Program-made: the position numbers and the translations under genes
Shown: positions 44,598 to 54,452 of the stretch, in pieces
Layout: each line of letters opens with the position of its first letter
Numbering within the stretch: position 1 is the first letter of the stretch
Notes under the pieces: generated by a model
Told to the model about the DNA's origin: nothing
The model's database searches: none
The model's input: the letters and a program-made list of their open reading frames with translations, nothing else
Assembly: GCF_963675985.1 (NCBI RefSeq)
Contig: NZ_OY780958.1
Location: 1,302,001-1,366,000 of the forward strand
Length of the DNA stretch: 64,000 bases
Direction: 5' to 3'
Source of the DNA: an uncultured Roseibium sp.
GTDB lineage: Bacteria; Pseudomonadota; Alphaproteobacteria; Rhizobiales; Stappiaceae

Positions 44598-45626
44598 ATG
44601 GACGTCATCCTACTTCAACTTCTGAACGGTCTGGACAAGGGGGGCGCCTATGCGCTGATCGCCCTCGGTCTGACCCTCATTTTCGGTACGCTGGGTGTTG
44701 TGAACTTCGCGCATGGCGCGCTGTTCATGATGGGCGCCTTCTGTGCCGTCACCTTCAACAAGCTTCTCACTCTGGAGAAGGTCGTCCTCGATCCGACCCA
44801 GACGACGGCCTGGGGCACACCGCTGGAGGTCCGGACGCCTTACGTCGAGGCCTATCTCGGTGATTTCGGCGCCTGGGTGTTGAACTACTCCGTTCCGGTG
44901 TCGATCCTGCTCGCCGTTCCGGTGATGCTGCTCATTGGCTTCGCGATGGAACGGGGCCTGATCAAGCATTTCTACAACCGCCCGCATGCGGACCAGATCC
45001 TGGTGACTTTCGGCCTTGCCATCGTCCTTCAGGAAATCATCAAGTCCATCTTCGGCGCCAACCCGATCCCTCAGGTCGCGCCTGAAGTGGTGCGCGGCGC
45101 TGCCGACATCGGGGCTATGCTCGGCCTGGATCCCGGCGCAATCGTCTATCCATGGTGGCGAATGGTCTATCTGCTTTTTTCCGGCATCATCATTGCCGCC
45201 GTCTTCGCCTTTCTCCAGTTCACGACCTTCGGCATGGTGGTGCGCGCAGGCATGGCCGACCGCGAAACGGTCGGGTTGCTCGGCATCAACATCGAGCGCC
45301 GGTTCACGATCGTGTTCGCGATCGCGGCCGTCGTGGCTGGTCTTGCAGGTGTGATGTACACGCCGATCCTGCCACCCGACTATCACATGGGGATGGACTT
45401 CCTGGTGCTGTCCTTCGTGGTGGTCGTCGTCGGCGGCATGGGCTCACTGCCCGGTGCGGTCGCGGCCGGTTTCCTGCTCGGTATCCTGCAGTCTTTCGCC
45501 TCCATGAACGAGGTCAAGGAAATCTTCCCGGGCATTGACCAGATCATCATCTATCTTGTCGCTGTGGTTATTCTGCTTGTGCGTCCGCGCGGGCTGATGG
45601 GCCGCAAGGGCGTTATGGAGACCTAA
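44598..45626 (+). CDS. Branched-chain-type ABC transporter permease (LivH-like)
   Basis: A 342-residue membrane protein with about eight spans. LivH family features: LLNGLDKGGAYALIALGLTLIFG at the N terminus, GVVNFAHGALFMMGAF, and GGMGSLPGAVAAGFLLG near the C terminus. ATG 44598 begins at the family's usual N terminus; the upstream part of the frame (from 44523) has no ribosome-binding site. Pairs with the LivM-like permease five bases downstream. Confidence 0.93.
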   Translation: MDVILLQLLNGLDKGGAYALIALGLTLIFGTLGVVNFAHGALFMMGAFCAVTFNKLLTLEKVVLDPTQTTAWGTPLEVRTPYVEAYLGDFGAWVLNYSVPVSILLAVPVMLLIGFAMERGLIKHFYNRPHADQILVTFGLAIVLQEIIKSIFGANPIPQVAPEVVRGAADIGAMLGLDPGAIVYPWWRMVYLLFSGIIIAAVFAFLQFTTFGMVVRAGMADRETVGLLGINIERRFTIVFAIAAVVAGLAGVMYTPILPPDYHMGMDFLVLSFVVVVVGGMGSLPGAVAAGFLLGILQSFASMNEVKEIFPGIDQIIIYLVAVVILLVRPRGLMGRKGVMET

Positions 45627-45631
45627 GAAAA

Positions 45632-46765
45632 ATGAATTCCAAAACGTCTTCCATACGCGACATCGTGTTTTTCCTGGTCTTCGCGGCCGCCGTTCTGACC
45701 ATGCCGCTGTGGCTTGCGCCGATCGGCGCAGGTTACCCGGACCTTTTGCAGAAGTTCGCGATCTACGGCCTGTTTGCAACCGGTTTCAACCTGTTGTTCG
45801 GCCTGACCGGATACCTGTCGTTCGGCCATGCCGCGTTCCTCGGTGTCGGGTCCTACACGGCGGTCTGGACCTTCAAGCTGCTCGGCATGAACCCGGTCCC
45901 GGCGGTGATCACCGCAATCGTGGCCTCCGGCATCTTTGCCCTGGCGATCGGTTACGTCAGTCTGCGCCGCTCGGGGATCTACTTCTCGATCCTCACGCTG
46001 GCCTTCGCGCAGATGTGCTACAATCTCGCCTATTCGGTTCTGACGCCGATCACCAACGGTGAAACCGGCCTGCGCGTGCTGGAAACCGATCCGCGGATCC
46101 TTGACAGCACGACGCGTGCCGACGGGCCGCTGATTTCGTCCATATTCGGCTATGACATGACCGGTTATCCGGGGTTCTATTTCTGTGCCGTCCTTCTCAT
46201 CATCGGTTTCTTCATTGCGCAGCGGATCTTCCGTTCGCCTTTCGGAACCATGTTGCGGGCGGTCAAGTCGAACCAGAACCGGATGACCTATACCGGTCTC
46301 AATCCGCGCCCCTACACGTTGGCCGCCTTCGTCATCTCGGGCATGTATGCCGGGCTTGCAGGCGCACTGTTGTGCATTACCGACCCGCTGGCGGGTGCGG
46401 AGCGCATGCAGTGGACGGCATCGGGCGAAGTGGTGCTGATGACCATTCTGGGCGGTGCGGGAACCTTGCTCGGACCGATCCTCGGAGCGGGCCTGATCAA
46501 GTACTTCGAAAACATCTTTTCGGCCTTCAACGACCAGACCCTGCATTCGATCTTCGGCTTCCTGCCCGATTTCATCGAAACACCCGTCGTCGCAATCACG
46601 AGCCTTTTCGTGGGCGAGGGCTGGCATCTGACCCTCGGCGTCCTGTTCATGCTGATCGTGATCTTCCTTCCCGGAGGCATCATGGAAGGTCTGACGCGCA
46701 TCGGACGACTGTTCAAGCGCCTTGGCGGCTCCGCCAAGAAACCAGAAACAGCTCCGGCCGAGTAA
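45632..46765 (+). CDS. Branched-chain-type ABC transporter permease (LivM-like)
   Basis: A 377-residue membrane protein with about nine to ten spans and the LivM signature FNLLFGLTGYLSFGHAAFLGVG, plus the coupling loop GGAGTLLGPILGA. The C terminus has a short cytoplasmic Lys-rich tail. Second permease of the importer; five bases after the first and 12 before the ATPase gene. Confidence 0.93.
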   Translation: MNSKTSSIRDIVFFLVFAAAVLTMPLWLAPIGAGYPDLLQKFAIYGLFATGFNLLFGLTGYLSFGHAAFLGVGSYTAVWTFKLLGMNPVPAVITAIVASGIFALAIGYVSLRRSGIYFSILTLAFAQMCYNLAYSVLTPITNGETGLRVLETDPRILDSTTRADGPLISSIFGYDMTGYPGFYFCAVLLIIGFFIAQRIFRSPFGTMLRAVKSNQNRMTYTGLNPRPYTLAAFVISGMYAGLAGALLCITDPLAGAERMQWTASGEVVLMTILGGAGTLLGPILGAGLIKYFENIFSAFNDQTLHSIFGFLPDFIETPVVAITSLFVGEGWHLTLGVLFMLIVIFLPGGIMEGLTRIGRLFKRLGGSAKKPETAPAE

Positions 46766-46777
46766 GGGGACACTCAT

Positions 46778-47533
46778 ATGGACATTCTCAAGGTCTCGGG
46801 CGTGAACAAATCGTTTGGCGGTTTGAGAGCTCTCAACAATGTGGATTTTGCGGTCGAACAGGGAACGGTGCATGCGATCATCGGCCCGAACGGCGCCGGA
46901 AAGTCGACCTTCCTGAACTGCATGATCGGCCGATTGATACCGGACACCGGAACGGTGATGTTCGGCGATATCTCGTTGACGGGCATGAAGCCCTATGAAA
47001 TCAATCAGGTCGGCGTCTCGCGTGTGTTCCAGACACCTGAAATCTTCGCCGACCTTACCTTGTTGGAAAACGTCTTGATCCCGTCGATGGCAAAGCGGGA
47101 CGGTCAGTTCGCGCTGCACGCCTTCAAGCGTCTGGATAAGGACACGGAGATCCGCGACAAGGCGCTTCACATGCTGGAAGACGTGGGGCTTGTCGAAAAG
47201 AAGGACATGCATTCCGGCAGTCTGTCGCGTGGCGACAAGCGGCGCCTGGAACTGGCCATGTGCCTGTCTCAGGACCCGAAACTCCTGCTTCTCGATGAAC
47301 CGACCGCCGGTATGTCGCGTGCCGACACCAACAACACCATCGACCTGCTGAAGCGTATCGGCGATCGGGGGATCACGAAGGTGATCATTGAGCATGACAT
47401 GCACGTGGTGTTTTCGCTGGCCGAAAAAGTGACCGTTCTGGCTCAGGGAACCATCATTGCCGAAGGAAAGCCGCAGGACATCAAGGGCGATCCCCGCGTT
47501 CAGGAAGCCTATCTCGGAGGAGCGCATCTATGA
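46778..47533 (+). CDS. Branched-chain-type ABC transporter ATP-binding protein (LivG-like)
   Basis: A 251-residue ABC ATPase. Walker A GPNGAGKS at 36-43, signature SLSRGDKRRLE (the GDKR form is normal in LivG/UrtD) and Walker B LLLLDEPTAGMS. The C terminus has the LivG-type GDPRVQEAYLGG. Start preceded by AAGGGGA. Overlaps the second ATPase gene by four bases. Confidence 0.94.
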   Translation: MDILKVSGVNKSFGGLRALNNVDFAVEQGTVHAIIGPNGAGKSTFLNCMIGRLIPDTGTVMFGDISLTGMKPYEINQVGVSRVFQTPEIFADLTLLENVLIPSMAKRDGQFALHAFKRLDKDTEIRDKALHMLEDVGLVEKKDMHSGSLSRGDKRRLELAMCLSQDPKLLLLDEPTAGMSRADTNNTIDLLKRIGDRGITKVIIEHDMHVVFSLAEKVTVLAQGTIIAEGKPQDIKGDPRVQEAYLGGAHL

Positions 47534-48309
47534 CCCTTTTGGATAATCAGTTCGAAGGAGCGCAGGCTCCCGGCGTCAAACCGGTCAAGCCGAAGGGCGG
47601 TGCCCCGGCGTTCTTCTCCGCCTGGGACCTGCACGCCTATTACGGTGAGAGCTATATCGTTCAGGGTGTTGATTTCGACATTCGCGAAGGCGAGATCCTG
47701 GCGCTTCTGGGCCGAAACGGTGCCGGCAAGACCTCAACCCTGCGGACGATCGCGCGGATGGACAATCCGGGCCTGACCCACGGCGAGATCTGGTTGGATC
47801 ACAAGCCGTTGCATTCCATGAAAAGCCACGAGGCGGCCCGCAACGGTGTCGGCCTGGTGCCGGAGGACCGGCGAATCATCCCGGGACTGACGGTTCAGGA
47901 AAATCTGGAACTGTCGCAGATCGCGCCACCGGTTGGCTGGACGATCGAGCGGATCTATGACCATTTCCCGCGTCTTGCCGAACGCAAGGCTCAGGAGGCG
48001 GTGACCCTTTCCGGTGGGGAGCAGCAGATGCTGGCGCTGGCGCGCGTGCTGGCGCGTGACGTCAAGCTGTTGCTGCTGGACGAACCTTACGAAGGCCTCG
48101 CCCCGGTGATCGTGCAGGAAATCGAGCGCATCCTGGAAGGGGTCAAGGAACTGGGTATCACGACGATCATCGTCGAGCAGAACGCGATCGCGGCCCTGCA
48201 TCTGGCGGACCGGGCAGTGATCCTCGACATGGGCGAGGTCGTGTTTGACGGCACCGCGCAGGAGGTTCTCGACAACGCGGAACTGCGGCAGGAATATCTC
48301 GCGATCTGA
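47530..48309 (+). CDS. Branched-chain-type ABC transporter ATP-binding protein (LivF-like)
   Basis: A 259-residue ABC ATPase with Walker A GRNGAGKT, signature LSGGEQQMLALARVL and Walker B LLLLDEPYEGLAP, the LivF/UrtE pattern. An extra 25 residues precede the first ABC strand. Last gene of the importer, followed by a clear terminator. Confidence 0.94.
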   Translation: MTLLDNQFEGAQAPGVKPVKPKGGAPAFFSAWDLHAYYGESYIVQGVDFDIREGEILALLGRNGAGKTSTLRTIARMDNPGLTHGEIWLDHKPLHSMKSHEAARNGVGLVPEDRRIIPGLTVQENLELSQIAPPVGWTIERIYDHFPRLAERKAQEAVTLSGGEQQMLALARVLARDVKLLLLDEPYEGLAPVIVQEIERILEGVKELGITTIIVEQNAIAALHLADRAVILDMGEVVFDGTAQEVLDNAELRQEYLAI

Positions 48310-48337
48310 CCTGCCTGATTCCGATCGGAATACAAGT

Positions 48338-48365
48338 GGCCGGTGTTTCCGACACCGGCCTTTTT
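48338..48365 (+). terminator. Intrinsic terminator after the branched-chain-type ABC operon
   Basis: GGCCGGTGT at 48338-48346 and ACACCGGCC at 48352-48360 form a perfect 9-bp stem with a five-base loop, followed at once by TTTTT (48361-48365). It ends 56 bases past the LivF-like stop codon. Confidence 0.92.
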
Positions 48366-48481
48366 CTTGCCCCGCTGGCCAGTCTCTCCCCATCAGGTTT
48401 CCTGAACGCGGCCGGTAATTGGACAGGCATCCGTTTTTATGCGAGGTCGGGGACAGTTATCTGGCAGGGAGTTTGAAGAGC

Positions 48482-49423
48482 ATGTTGTTGCTTTCGCAGG
48501 ATGAAACACGCGATGCACTGCCGTTTCCGCAATTGATCGACGCATTGGCGGAGATGTTTCGCAGCGGATGTGAAATGCCGGTACGCCACCACCATGACAT
48601 GAAGGTGCCGAACGAGCCCGACGCGACCATGCTGCTCATGCCGGCGTGGGTTCCGGGAGAGTATGCCGGCGTCAAGATCGTCAACGTGGCGCCTGGCAAT
48701 GCGGCACGGGGCGAACCGGCCATCTCTGCGGAATACCTCCTGTCCGATGCGCGCACCGGAAAGATGCTCGCGCTGGTCGATGGCGGTGAATTGACCGCCA
48801 GGCGGACGGCGGCCGCATCGGCGCTTGCGGCCCGTTATCTGGCGCGCCAGGAGGCCGACCATCTTCTGGTCGTTGGAACAGGGCGCTTGTCCCTGTGCCT
48901 GATCGAGGCGCATATGGCGGTACGACCGATCAAGAAGGTAACGGTCTGGGGCCGTTCCGTTGAAAAGGCTGCGACGATTGCCGCGACCGCATCTGAGCGG
49001 TTCGGTGTGAGTGCGGCAGCCGTGGCGAACCTTGATGAGGCCGTGGGGCAGGCCGATATCATCAGCGCGGCCACGCTCTCCAATGATCCGCTGATCAAGG
49101 GCGCCTTGTTGAAACCCGGCACCCATGTGGATCTGGTCGGGGCTTTCAAACCGACCATGCGCGAAAGCGATGACGACGCTATCCGGCGTGCGAACGTTTA
49201 TGTCGATACCAGGGACGGCTGCACGAAGGAGGGCGGCGATATCGTTCAGCCGCTTGCTTCCGGGGTCCTGACCATCGAAGAGATCAAGGCCGATCTTTAC
49301 GACCTGACCAGGGGCAAACACGCAGGACGTGGCAGCGATGAGGAAATCACGCTGTTCAAGTCGGTCGGAGCAGCGCTCGAAGATCTGGCCGGGGCGATTC
49401 TGGCATATCAATCGGTCAGTTGA
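48482..49423 (+). CDS. Ornithine cyclodeaminase / mu-crystallin family protein
   Basis: A 313-residue NAD(P)-binding enzyme. Features: EMPVRHHHDMK near residue 35, VKIVNVAPGN, the dinucleotide-binding VVGTGRLS (the family usually has GTGxQA), and the C-terminal ITLFKSVGAALEDLA signature. Members are ornithine cyclodeaminases, delta1-pyrroline-2-carboxylate reductases or alanine dehydrogenases, and sequence alone does not choose. ATG 48482 was taken over an in-frame start at 48419, which lacks a ribosome-binding site. It begins 117 bases after the ABC terminator, so is separately transcribed. Confidence 0.87.
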   Translation: MLLLSQDETRDALPFPQLIDALAEMFRSGCEMPVRHHHDMKVPNEPDATMLLMPAWVPGEYAGVKIVNVAPGNAARGEPAISAEYLLSDARTGKMLALVDGGELTARRTAAASALAARYLARQEADHLLVVGTGRLSLCLIEAHMAVRPIKKVTVWGRSVEKAATIAATASERFGVSAAAVANLDEAVGQADIISAATLSNDPLIKGALLKPGTHVDLVGAFKPTMRESDDDAIRRANVYVDTRDGCTKEGGDIVQPLASGVLTIEEIKADLYDLTRGKHAGRGSDEEITLFKSVGAALEDLAGAILAYQSVS

Positions 49424-49468
49424 CGCTGACGGCTGGGAACAGGCGGCAACTGTTTGGACGTTGCCGAC

Positions 49469-50320
49469 CTATCCCAGCTCGAACGTTGTGATGCCGTAGG
49501 TGCGGTCCAGCGAAAGGTCCGGCGCTGCGCCCAAGTACATGCGTGCGGTTTCGAAGACGGGTGAGAGGTCGTATCGTTCTGCCAGATCAAGTGCCGCTTG
49601 GTTCGGTTCCGGCGTGTCGAGGTAGACCTGCTGTCCCTTTGCCTGACCGGCAAGCGCCCGAAAGAGGAGGTCCGCGGCCTCAGATGTGTCTGCGAACAGC
49701 GGCCCGATCTTGAAGCCGTCACCGCACAGCCGGATCACGCCATAGCCCTTGATCTCTCCCTCATCGATGAAGGCAAAGCCGCGCCGGGTCTGTACCATCG
49801 GCGCGGTCCAGGCCTGCAGAAAGTCGGTCCTGGAGGCCGGGAAGAAGGCTTGGTCGTAGTCCCGGATGGACGGAGAAATCCCCTGGCCAAGCGGGGCAAG
49901 GCGTTGGTCCACGGGCGTGTCGACCATGGAAAGCCCGCCCTGGCGAATGTTGCGGTGAGCCAACTCGAAGCCGGATTTGCGGTAGTTGTCCTGCTGGTCG
50001 ATGACGCCGTCGAGGCCGACGGTGCGCCCTTCGAGGCGTGCCATGCCGGCTTGCCAGGTTGCCCAACCGTATCCCTGGCCGCGATGCTCGGGCTTGCAGA
50101 TGTAAAATCCGATGAAGCCGAAGGTCTCGCCGTAGCGGATCGCAGAGATACAGGAGATCGGCTCATCGTCCAGAAATCCCATCAGATAGCCGTCCCGGTC
50201 GGCGGCGAAGAAGGGGTCCAGATCTTCCTGTCCCGGGTTCCAGCCCTCGTTGCCCGCCCATTCGATGGCCGTCGCGAGGTCGGATCTGGACATGGTGCGG
50301 ATTTCGAATTGGGAGGTCAT
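49469..50320 (-). CDS. GNAT family N-acetyltransferase with second acetyltransferase-like domain
   Basis: A 283-residue protein. The first half is a GNAT domain with the acetyl-CoA loop CKPEHRGQGYGWATW. The second half (QTRRGFAFIDEGEIKGYGVIRLCGDGFKIGPLFAD) matches the YitH/Acetyltransf_18-type C-terminal domain. Acceptor substrate unknown. Start chosen at ATG 50320; ATG 50332 or 50383 are also in frame and none has a strong ribosome-binding site. Convergent with the cyclodeaminase-family gene. Confidence 0.82.
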   Translation of the reverse strand: MTSQFEIRTMSRSDLATAIEWAGNEGWNPGQEDLDPFFAADRDGYLMGFLDDEPISCISAIRYGETFGFIGFYICKPEHRGQGYGWATWQAGMARLEGRTVGLDGVIDQQDNYRKSGFELAHRNIRQGGLSMVDTPVDQRLAPLGQGISPSIRDYDQAFFPASRTDFLQAWTAPMVQTRRGFAFIDEGEIKGYGVIRLCGDGFKIGPLFADTSEAADLLFRALAGQAKGQQVYLDTPEPNQAALDLAERYDLSPVFETARMYLGAAPDLSLDRTYGITTFELG

Positions 50321-50658
50321 GAGGCGGTCCATTCGGGCTTTGGTCTGGGACTGTATCCTGAGCTTGGAAGGTTGCGCAGGCAAAGGTCAAGGTATGCCTG
50401 CATTTCGAATTTCCGAACCGCTCCACCCCTGGTGAAGCCGATCAAAACACCTCGATTGATCTGTCTCAGTCCGGACTGCCGGCAGTTGGTCTATATATTC
50501 GGCCCACAGCCATGGCAGGATTGGATCGCTGCGTTGCAAAAGGACAGAGCAGGGGTCATTGTGCGTGGCGAAAAGCGAGATTCATCCGTTTCGATGCTCA
50601 CCTCGAACAGGATCGGGGTTGTCCGATCGGCCGGTATTTTCAGCAAGGCACAGCGCTT
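50321..50658. other. Divergent intergenic region upstream of the HlyD/RbbA exporter
   Basis: A 338-base gap between the GNAT gene and the HlyD gene. It should hold promoters in both directions. The frames that run through it show no family features, and no regulator gene or clear operator is visible. AAGG about ten bases before 50659 is the likely ribosome-binding site of the HlyD gene. Confidence 0.45.
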
Positions 50659-51651
50659 ATGAGTTCCAGACGAATTGTCACCGCTCTTCTCATCCTTGTC
50701 GTGGCTGCGATTGGCGGCGGTGCCTATTGGTGGAAGTTGCAGGGCGACCGGCTTCCCGACTCGATCGCTTACGGCAATGGTCGTATCGAGGCGCAAACGG
50801 TTCAGGTTGCCACCAAGACCGGAGGACGGGTTCTGGAAGTCCTGGTCAAGGAGGGCGATCTCGTCGAGCAGGGACAGTTGCTTGCCCGGATCGACACCAA
50901 TGAACTTGACGCCTCTCTTGCGGGTGCGGAGGCCCAGGTCACGGCAGCGAAGGATACGGTCGCTGCGGTCAAGGCGCAGATCGCACAGCGCACGAGTGAG
51001 CTGAAATACGCCCAACAGGATCTGAAACGGGCAGAAACGCTTGTCATCAAGGGGCATATCTCCCAGCAGGAAGTCGACCAGCGCCAGACGACGAAGGAAA
51101 CGGCCGAAGCGGCCCTGGCGGCGGTGAAGGCGCAACTGGCGAATGCGGAAAGCTCGGTCGAAACCGCCCGCGCCGAAGTTCGGCGGATCGGAACCCTCAT
51201 TGACGATGCCGACTTGAAGGCACCGATCGCAGGTCGTGTCCAATACAGGCTGGCGGAGCCGGGGGAGGTGCTGGCGGCCGGCGGACGGGTGGTGACCCTG
51301 CTCGATCTCTCCGACGTCTACATGACCATCTTCCTGCCGACTTCGGAAGTCGGCAGGGTCTATATCGGCGCGGAGGCCAGGATCATCCTCGATGCCGCAC
51401 CCGAATACGTCATCCCGGCCCATGTCTCCTTCGTGGCCGCGAATGCCCAGTTCACGCCCAAGGAGGTCGAGACGCGGACAGAGCGCGAGAAGCTCATGTT
51501 CCGAATCAAGATCAAGATTCCGGCGGAACTTCTTCGTGAACATATCGAAAAGGTACGTACCGGGCTGCCGGGCGAGGCCTATGTCATGATGGCGCCGGAA
51601 ACCGCGTGGCCGGAACAGCTCGTCGTTCACCTGCCACCTCCTGCGCAGTAA
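50659..51651 (+). CDS. HlyD family secretion/efflux periplasmic adaptor
   Basis: A 330-residue membrane fusion protein. One N-terminal membrane anchor (IVTALLILVVAAIGGGAYWW), a lipoyl/barrel-sandwich half (RIEAQTVQVATKTGGRVLEVLVKEGD), a long alpha-helical hairpin (about 85-175, Ala/Gln/Glu-rich), the second lipoyl half (DLKAPIAGRVQYRLAEPGE) and a beta-barrel. Resembles the YhiI adaptor that accompanies RbbA. The upstream 49 residues of the open frame lack a start signal and were dropped. Confidence 0.9.
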   Translation: MSSRRIVTALLILVVAAIGGGAYWWKLQGDRLPDSIAYGNGRIEAQTVQVATKTGGRVLEVLVKEGDLVEQGQLLARIDTNELDASLAGAEAQVTAAKDTVAAVKAQIAQRTSELKYAQQDLKRAETLVIKGHISQQEVDQRQTTKETAEAALAAVKAQLANAESSVETARAEVRRIGTLIDDADLKAPIAGRVQYRLAEPGEVLAAGGRVVTLLDLSDVYMTIFLPTSEVGRVYIGAEARIILDAAPEYVIPAHVSFVAANAQFTPKEVETRTEREKLMFRIKIKIPAELLREHIEKVRTGLPGEAYVMMAPETAWPEQLVVHLPPPAQ

Positions 51652-51685
51652 CTTTCGTGCCGCATCCTTTTAAAGGGAGCCGTTC

Positions 51686-54451
51686 ATGCCTGCGCAGGAT
51701 GACATGACATCGGGTTCTGACCGTCCGGTCGCCAGCCTGGCCGGCCTCAGCCACCTCTATGGCAATACCCGCGCCCTGGACGATGTCACGCTGGATATTC
51801 CTTCCGGGCGAACGGTGGGGTTTCTCGGGCCGGACGGGGTCGGCAAGTCGACGCTTCTGGCGCTGCTTTCCGGCGCGCGCAGGATCCAGACCGGAACGGT
51901 GACCGCCCTGGATGGCAATATGGCGGACAAGGCACATCGTACCGCCGTACTGCCACGGATTGCCTATATGCCCCAGGGGCTCGGCAAGAACCTTTATATG
52001 GATCTCACCATCGAGGAGAACCTGGCGTTCTTCGCCCGCCTGTTCGACCAGGATGCGGTGGAGCGCCGGCACCGGATCGACGATCTGACCGCAAGCACCG
52101 GGTTGAAGCCGTTTCTCAAGCGTCCTGCGGGCAAGTTGTCCGGCGGCATGAAGCAGAAGCTGGGCCTGTGCTGTGCCCTGATCCATGACCCGGACCTTCT
52201 CATTCTCGATGAGCCCACTACGGGTGTCGATCCTCTTTCGCGACGCCAGTTCTGGTCGCTGATTGCCCGTATCCGGCGCAGCCGTCCCGGCATGAGCGTT
52301 CTGGTGTCGACCGCCTACATGGACGAGGCGGCCGGGTTCGACTGGCTGATCGCCATGAACGACGGCAAGGTTCTGGCAACCGGAACGCCGGCCGATCTGC
52401 TGGAGCAGACGGGCGCGGCCACCCTTGACGAAGCTTTCATCGATCTGCTTCCGGAGGAGGAAAGGCGGGGGCACAGAACGCTGACGGTTCCGCCGAGAGG
52501 GGACGGGGATCATGACAAGGCGATCGTCGCTCGTGACCTCGTGCAGGTCTTCGGATCCTTCACCGCCGTGGACAGGGTCAGTTTTGAGATCGAGCGGGGT
52601 GAGATCTTCGGATTTCTGGGGTCCAACGGCTGCGGCAAGACCACCACCATGAAGATGCTGACAGGCCTGTTGCCGCCCACCAGTGGTGAGGCGTGGCTGT
52701 TCGGCAAGAAGATAGATGGCAGCGGCATGGAGACACGCAAGCGCGTCGGCTACATGTCCCAGTCCTTCTCGCTTTATACCGAACTCACGGTTCGCCAGAA
52801 CCTGGTTCTCCATGCACAGCTGTTCCATATGCCGGAGGACAGGATCGGTGCGCGGGTGCAGCAGCTGATCGACCAGTTTGACCTCGGGGCCTATACCGAC
52901 GACTTGCCCGATCGTATGCCGCTTGGGGTGCGCCAGCGCCTGTCGCTGGCGGTCGCCATTGTGCATGAACCGGAAATCCTGATTCTGGACGAACCGACGT
53001 CCGGGGTCGATCCCGTGGCGCGGGACGGGTTCTGGGAGATCCTGATCGATCTGGCGCGCAACCAGGGCGTCACCATTTTCATCAGCACTCATTTCATGAA
53101 CGAAGGCGAGCGCTGCGACCGGATTTCGCTGATGCATGCGGGCAGGGTGCTTGCCTGTGACGCGCCGGCGGCGCTCGTCGAGGCGCGTGGGGCCGGCTCC
53201 CTCGAGGAGGCTTTCATCGGTTATCTGGAAGAAGCAATCGGGGAAACGGAAGCCGTTGTGGCGGATGACGCGCCGGAGCTTGTCGCCGGCGCGACACCGA
53301 AAACGCCGGCAAAGCCCAGGAAAGGGTTTTCGTTCCGGCGCATGCGCGCCTACTCGCTGCGGGAGGGCAAGGAACTGATGCGGGATCCGGTCCGTCTGGC
53401 CGTCGCCCTGATCGGGACAATGATCCTGATGATGGTGTTCGGCTACGGGCTGACAACGGATGTGGAGCATCTCAATTTCGCGGTTCTCGACAACGACAAC
53501 TCCCTGGAAAGCCGCCAGTACGTGGAAAGCATCTCCGGTTCCCGGTATTTCAAAGAGCAGCCGCCGCTGAAGAATCACGCCGATCTGGAAGACCGGCTGC
53601 GGGGAGGGGCGATCACGCTGGCCATCGAGATCCCGCCGCGTTTCGGGAAAGATCTTTTGCGCGGTGAAACGCCGGAAATCGCCGCCACGATCGACGGGGC
53701 CATGCCGTTCCGGGCGGAAACGATCGCCGGATATGTGAAAGGTATGAACCAGTCCTATATCCTGGACCAGTATGCCCGCACCTACGGCGAGGCGCCAAAG
53801 CTGCTCGGTGCGGATATCGAATCCCGGTTCCGGTACAATCAGGACTTCAAGAGCGTCTATGCCATGGTTCCGTCCGTCATGGCGTTGCTGCTGATCTTCA
53901 TTCCCTCGATTCTGACGGCTGTGAGCATTGTCCGGGAAAAGGAGCTCGGCTCCATCACGAACCTTTACGTGACCCCGGTCAGCAAGCTTGAATTTCTCAT
54001 GGGCAAGCAGCTGCCCTACGTGATCATCGGATATGTGAACTTCATCCTGATGACCCTGATGGCGGTGATCGTGTTCGGGGTGCCGATCAAGGGCAGCCTG
54101 CCCACGCTTGCATTCGGGGCCTTTCTCTACATCCTTGCAACGACCGCGTTCGGCCTCCTGTTTTCCACGTTCACCAGGACGCAGATCGCAGCCATTGCCG
54201 GGACCGCTATCGGGTCCATTGTTCCCGCGGTCCAGTTCAGTGGGTTGATGCAACCGGTTTCCACGCTGGAGGGATTCGGTGCGCTCGTCGGCAAGATCTA
54301 CCCGACAGCCCATTTCCTCACCATCAGTGTAGGGACCTTCACAAAGGGTCTGGATTTTTCGGACCTGTCGATGAGCTTTCTGGCTCTGGCGCCGGCAGCA
54401 CCGATCCTCGTTGCTCTCAGTGTGCTGCTCCTGAAAAAGCAGGAGGCGTGA
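51686..54451 (+). CDS. rbbA: RbbA-type ABC transporter: two ATPase domains fused to a permease
   Basis: A 921-residue fusion. ATPase 1: Walker A GPDGVGKS, signature LSGGMKQKLGL, Walker B LLILDEPTTGVD. ATPase 2: Walker A GSNGCGKT, the variant signature MPLGVRQRLSL, Walker B ILILDEPTSGVD. From about residue 560 an ABC2-type permease follows, with one span, a large extracytoplasmic loop and about five C-terminal spans. This order and the variant motifs are those of E. coli RbbA/YhiH, reported to associate with ribosomes; here the HlyD and permease neighbours point to an exporter. Substrate unknown. AAAGGGAG precedes the ATG. Confidence 0.93.
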   Translation: MPAQDDMTSGSDRPVASLAGLSHLYGNTRALDDVTLDIPSGRTVGFLGPDGVGKSTLLALLSGARRIQTGTVTALDGNMADKAHRTAVLPRIAYMPQGLGKNLYMDLTIEENLAFFARLFDQDAVERRHRIDDLTASTGLKPFLKRPAGKLSGGMKQKLGLCCALIHDPDLLILDEPTTGVDPLSRRQFWSLIARIRRSRPGMSVLVSTAYMDEAAGFDWLIAMNDGKVLATGTPADLLEQTGAATLDEAFIDLLPEEERRGHRTLTVPPRGDGDHDKAIVARDLVQVFGSFTAVDRVSFEIERGEIFGFLGSNGCGKTTTMKMLTGLLPPTSGEAWLFGKKIDGSGMETRKRVGYMSQSFSLYTELTVRQNLVLHAQLFHMPEDRIGARVQQLIDQFDLGAYTDDLPDRMPLGVRQRLSLAVAIVHEPEILILDEPTSGVDPVARDGFWEILIDLARNQGVTIFISTHFMNEGERCDRISLMHAGRVLACDAPAALVEARGAGSLEEAFIGYLEEAIGETEAVVADDAPELVAGATPKTPAKPRKGFSFRRMRAYSLREGKELMRDPVRLAVALIGTMILMMVFGYGLTTDVEHLNFAVLDNDNSLESRQYVESISGSRYFKEQPPLKNHADLEDRLRGGAITLAIEIPPRFGKDLLRGETPEIAATIDGAMPFRAETIAGYVKGMNQSYILDQYARTYGEAPKLLGADIESRFRYNQDFKSVYAMVPSVMALLLIFIPSILTAVSIVREKELGSITNLYVTPVSKLEFLMGKQLPYVIIGYVNFILMTLMAVIVFGVPIKGSLPTLAFGAFLYILATTAFGLLFSTFTRTQIAAIAGTAIGSIVPAVQFSGLMQPVSTLEGFGALVGKIYPTAHFLTISVGTFTKGLDFSDLSMSFLALAPAAPILVALSVLLLKKQEA

Positions 54452-54452
54452 G

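Noticed and set aside
52000..52100. Asp in place of Asn in the first Walker A of the RbbA-type protein as a sign of inactivation
   Set aside because: GPDGVGKS is, as I recall, the normal form in the RbbA family, and the Lys and Ser that bind phosphate are kept.
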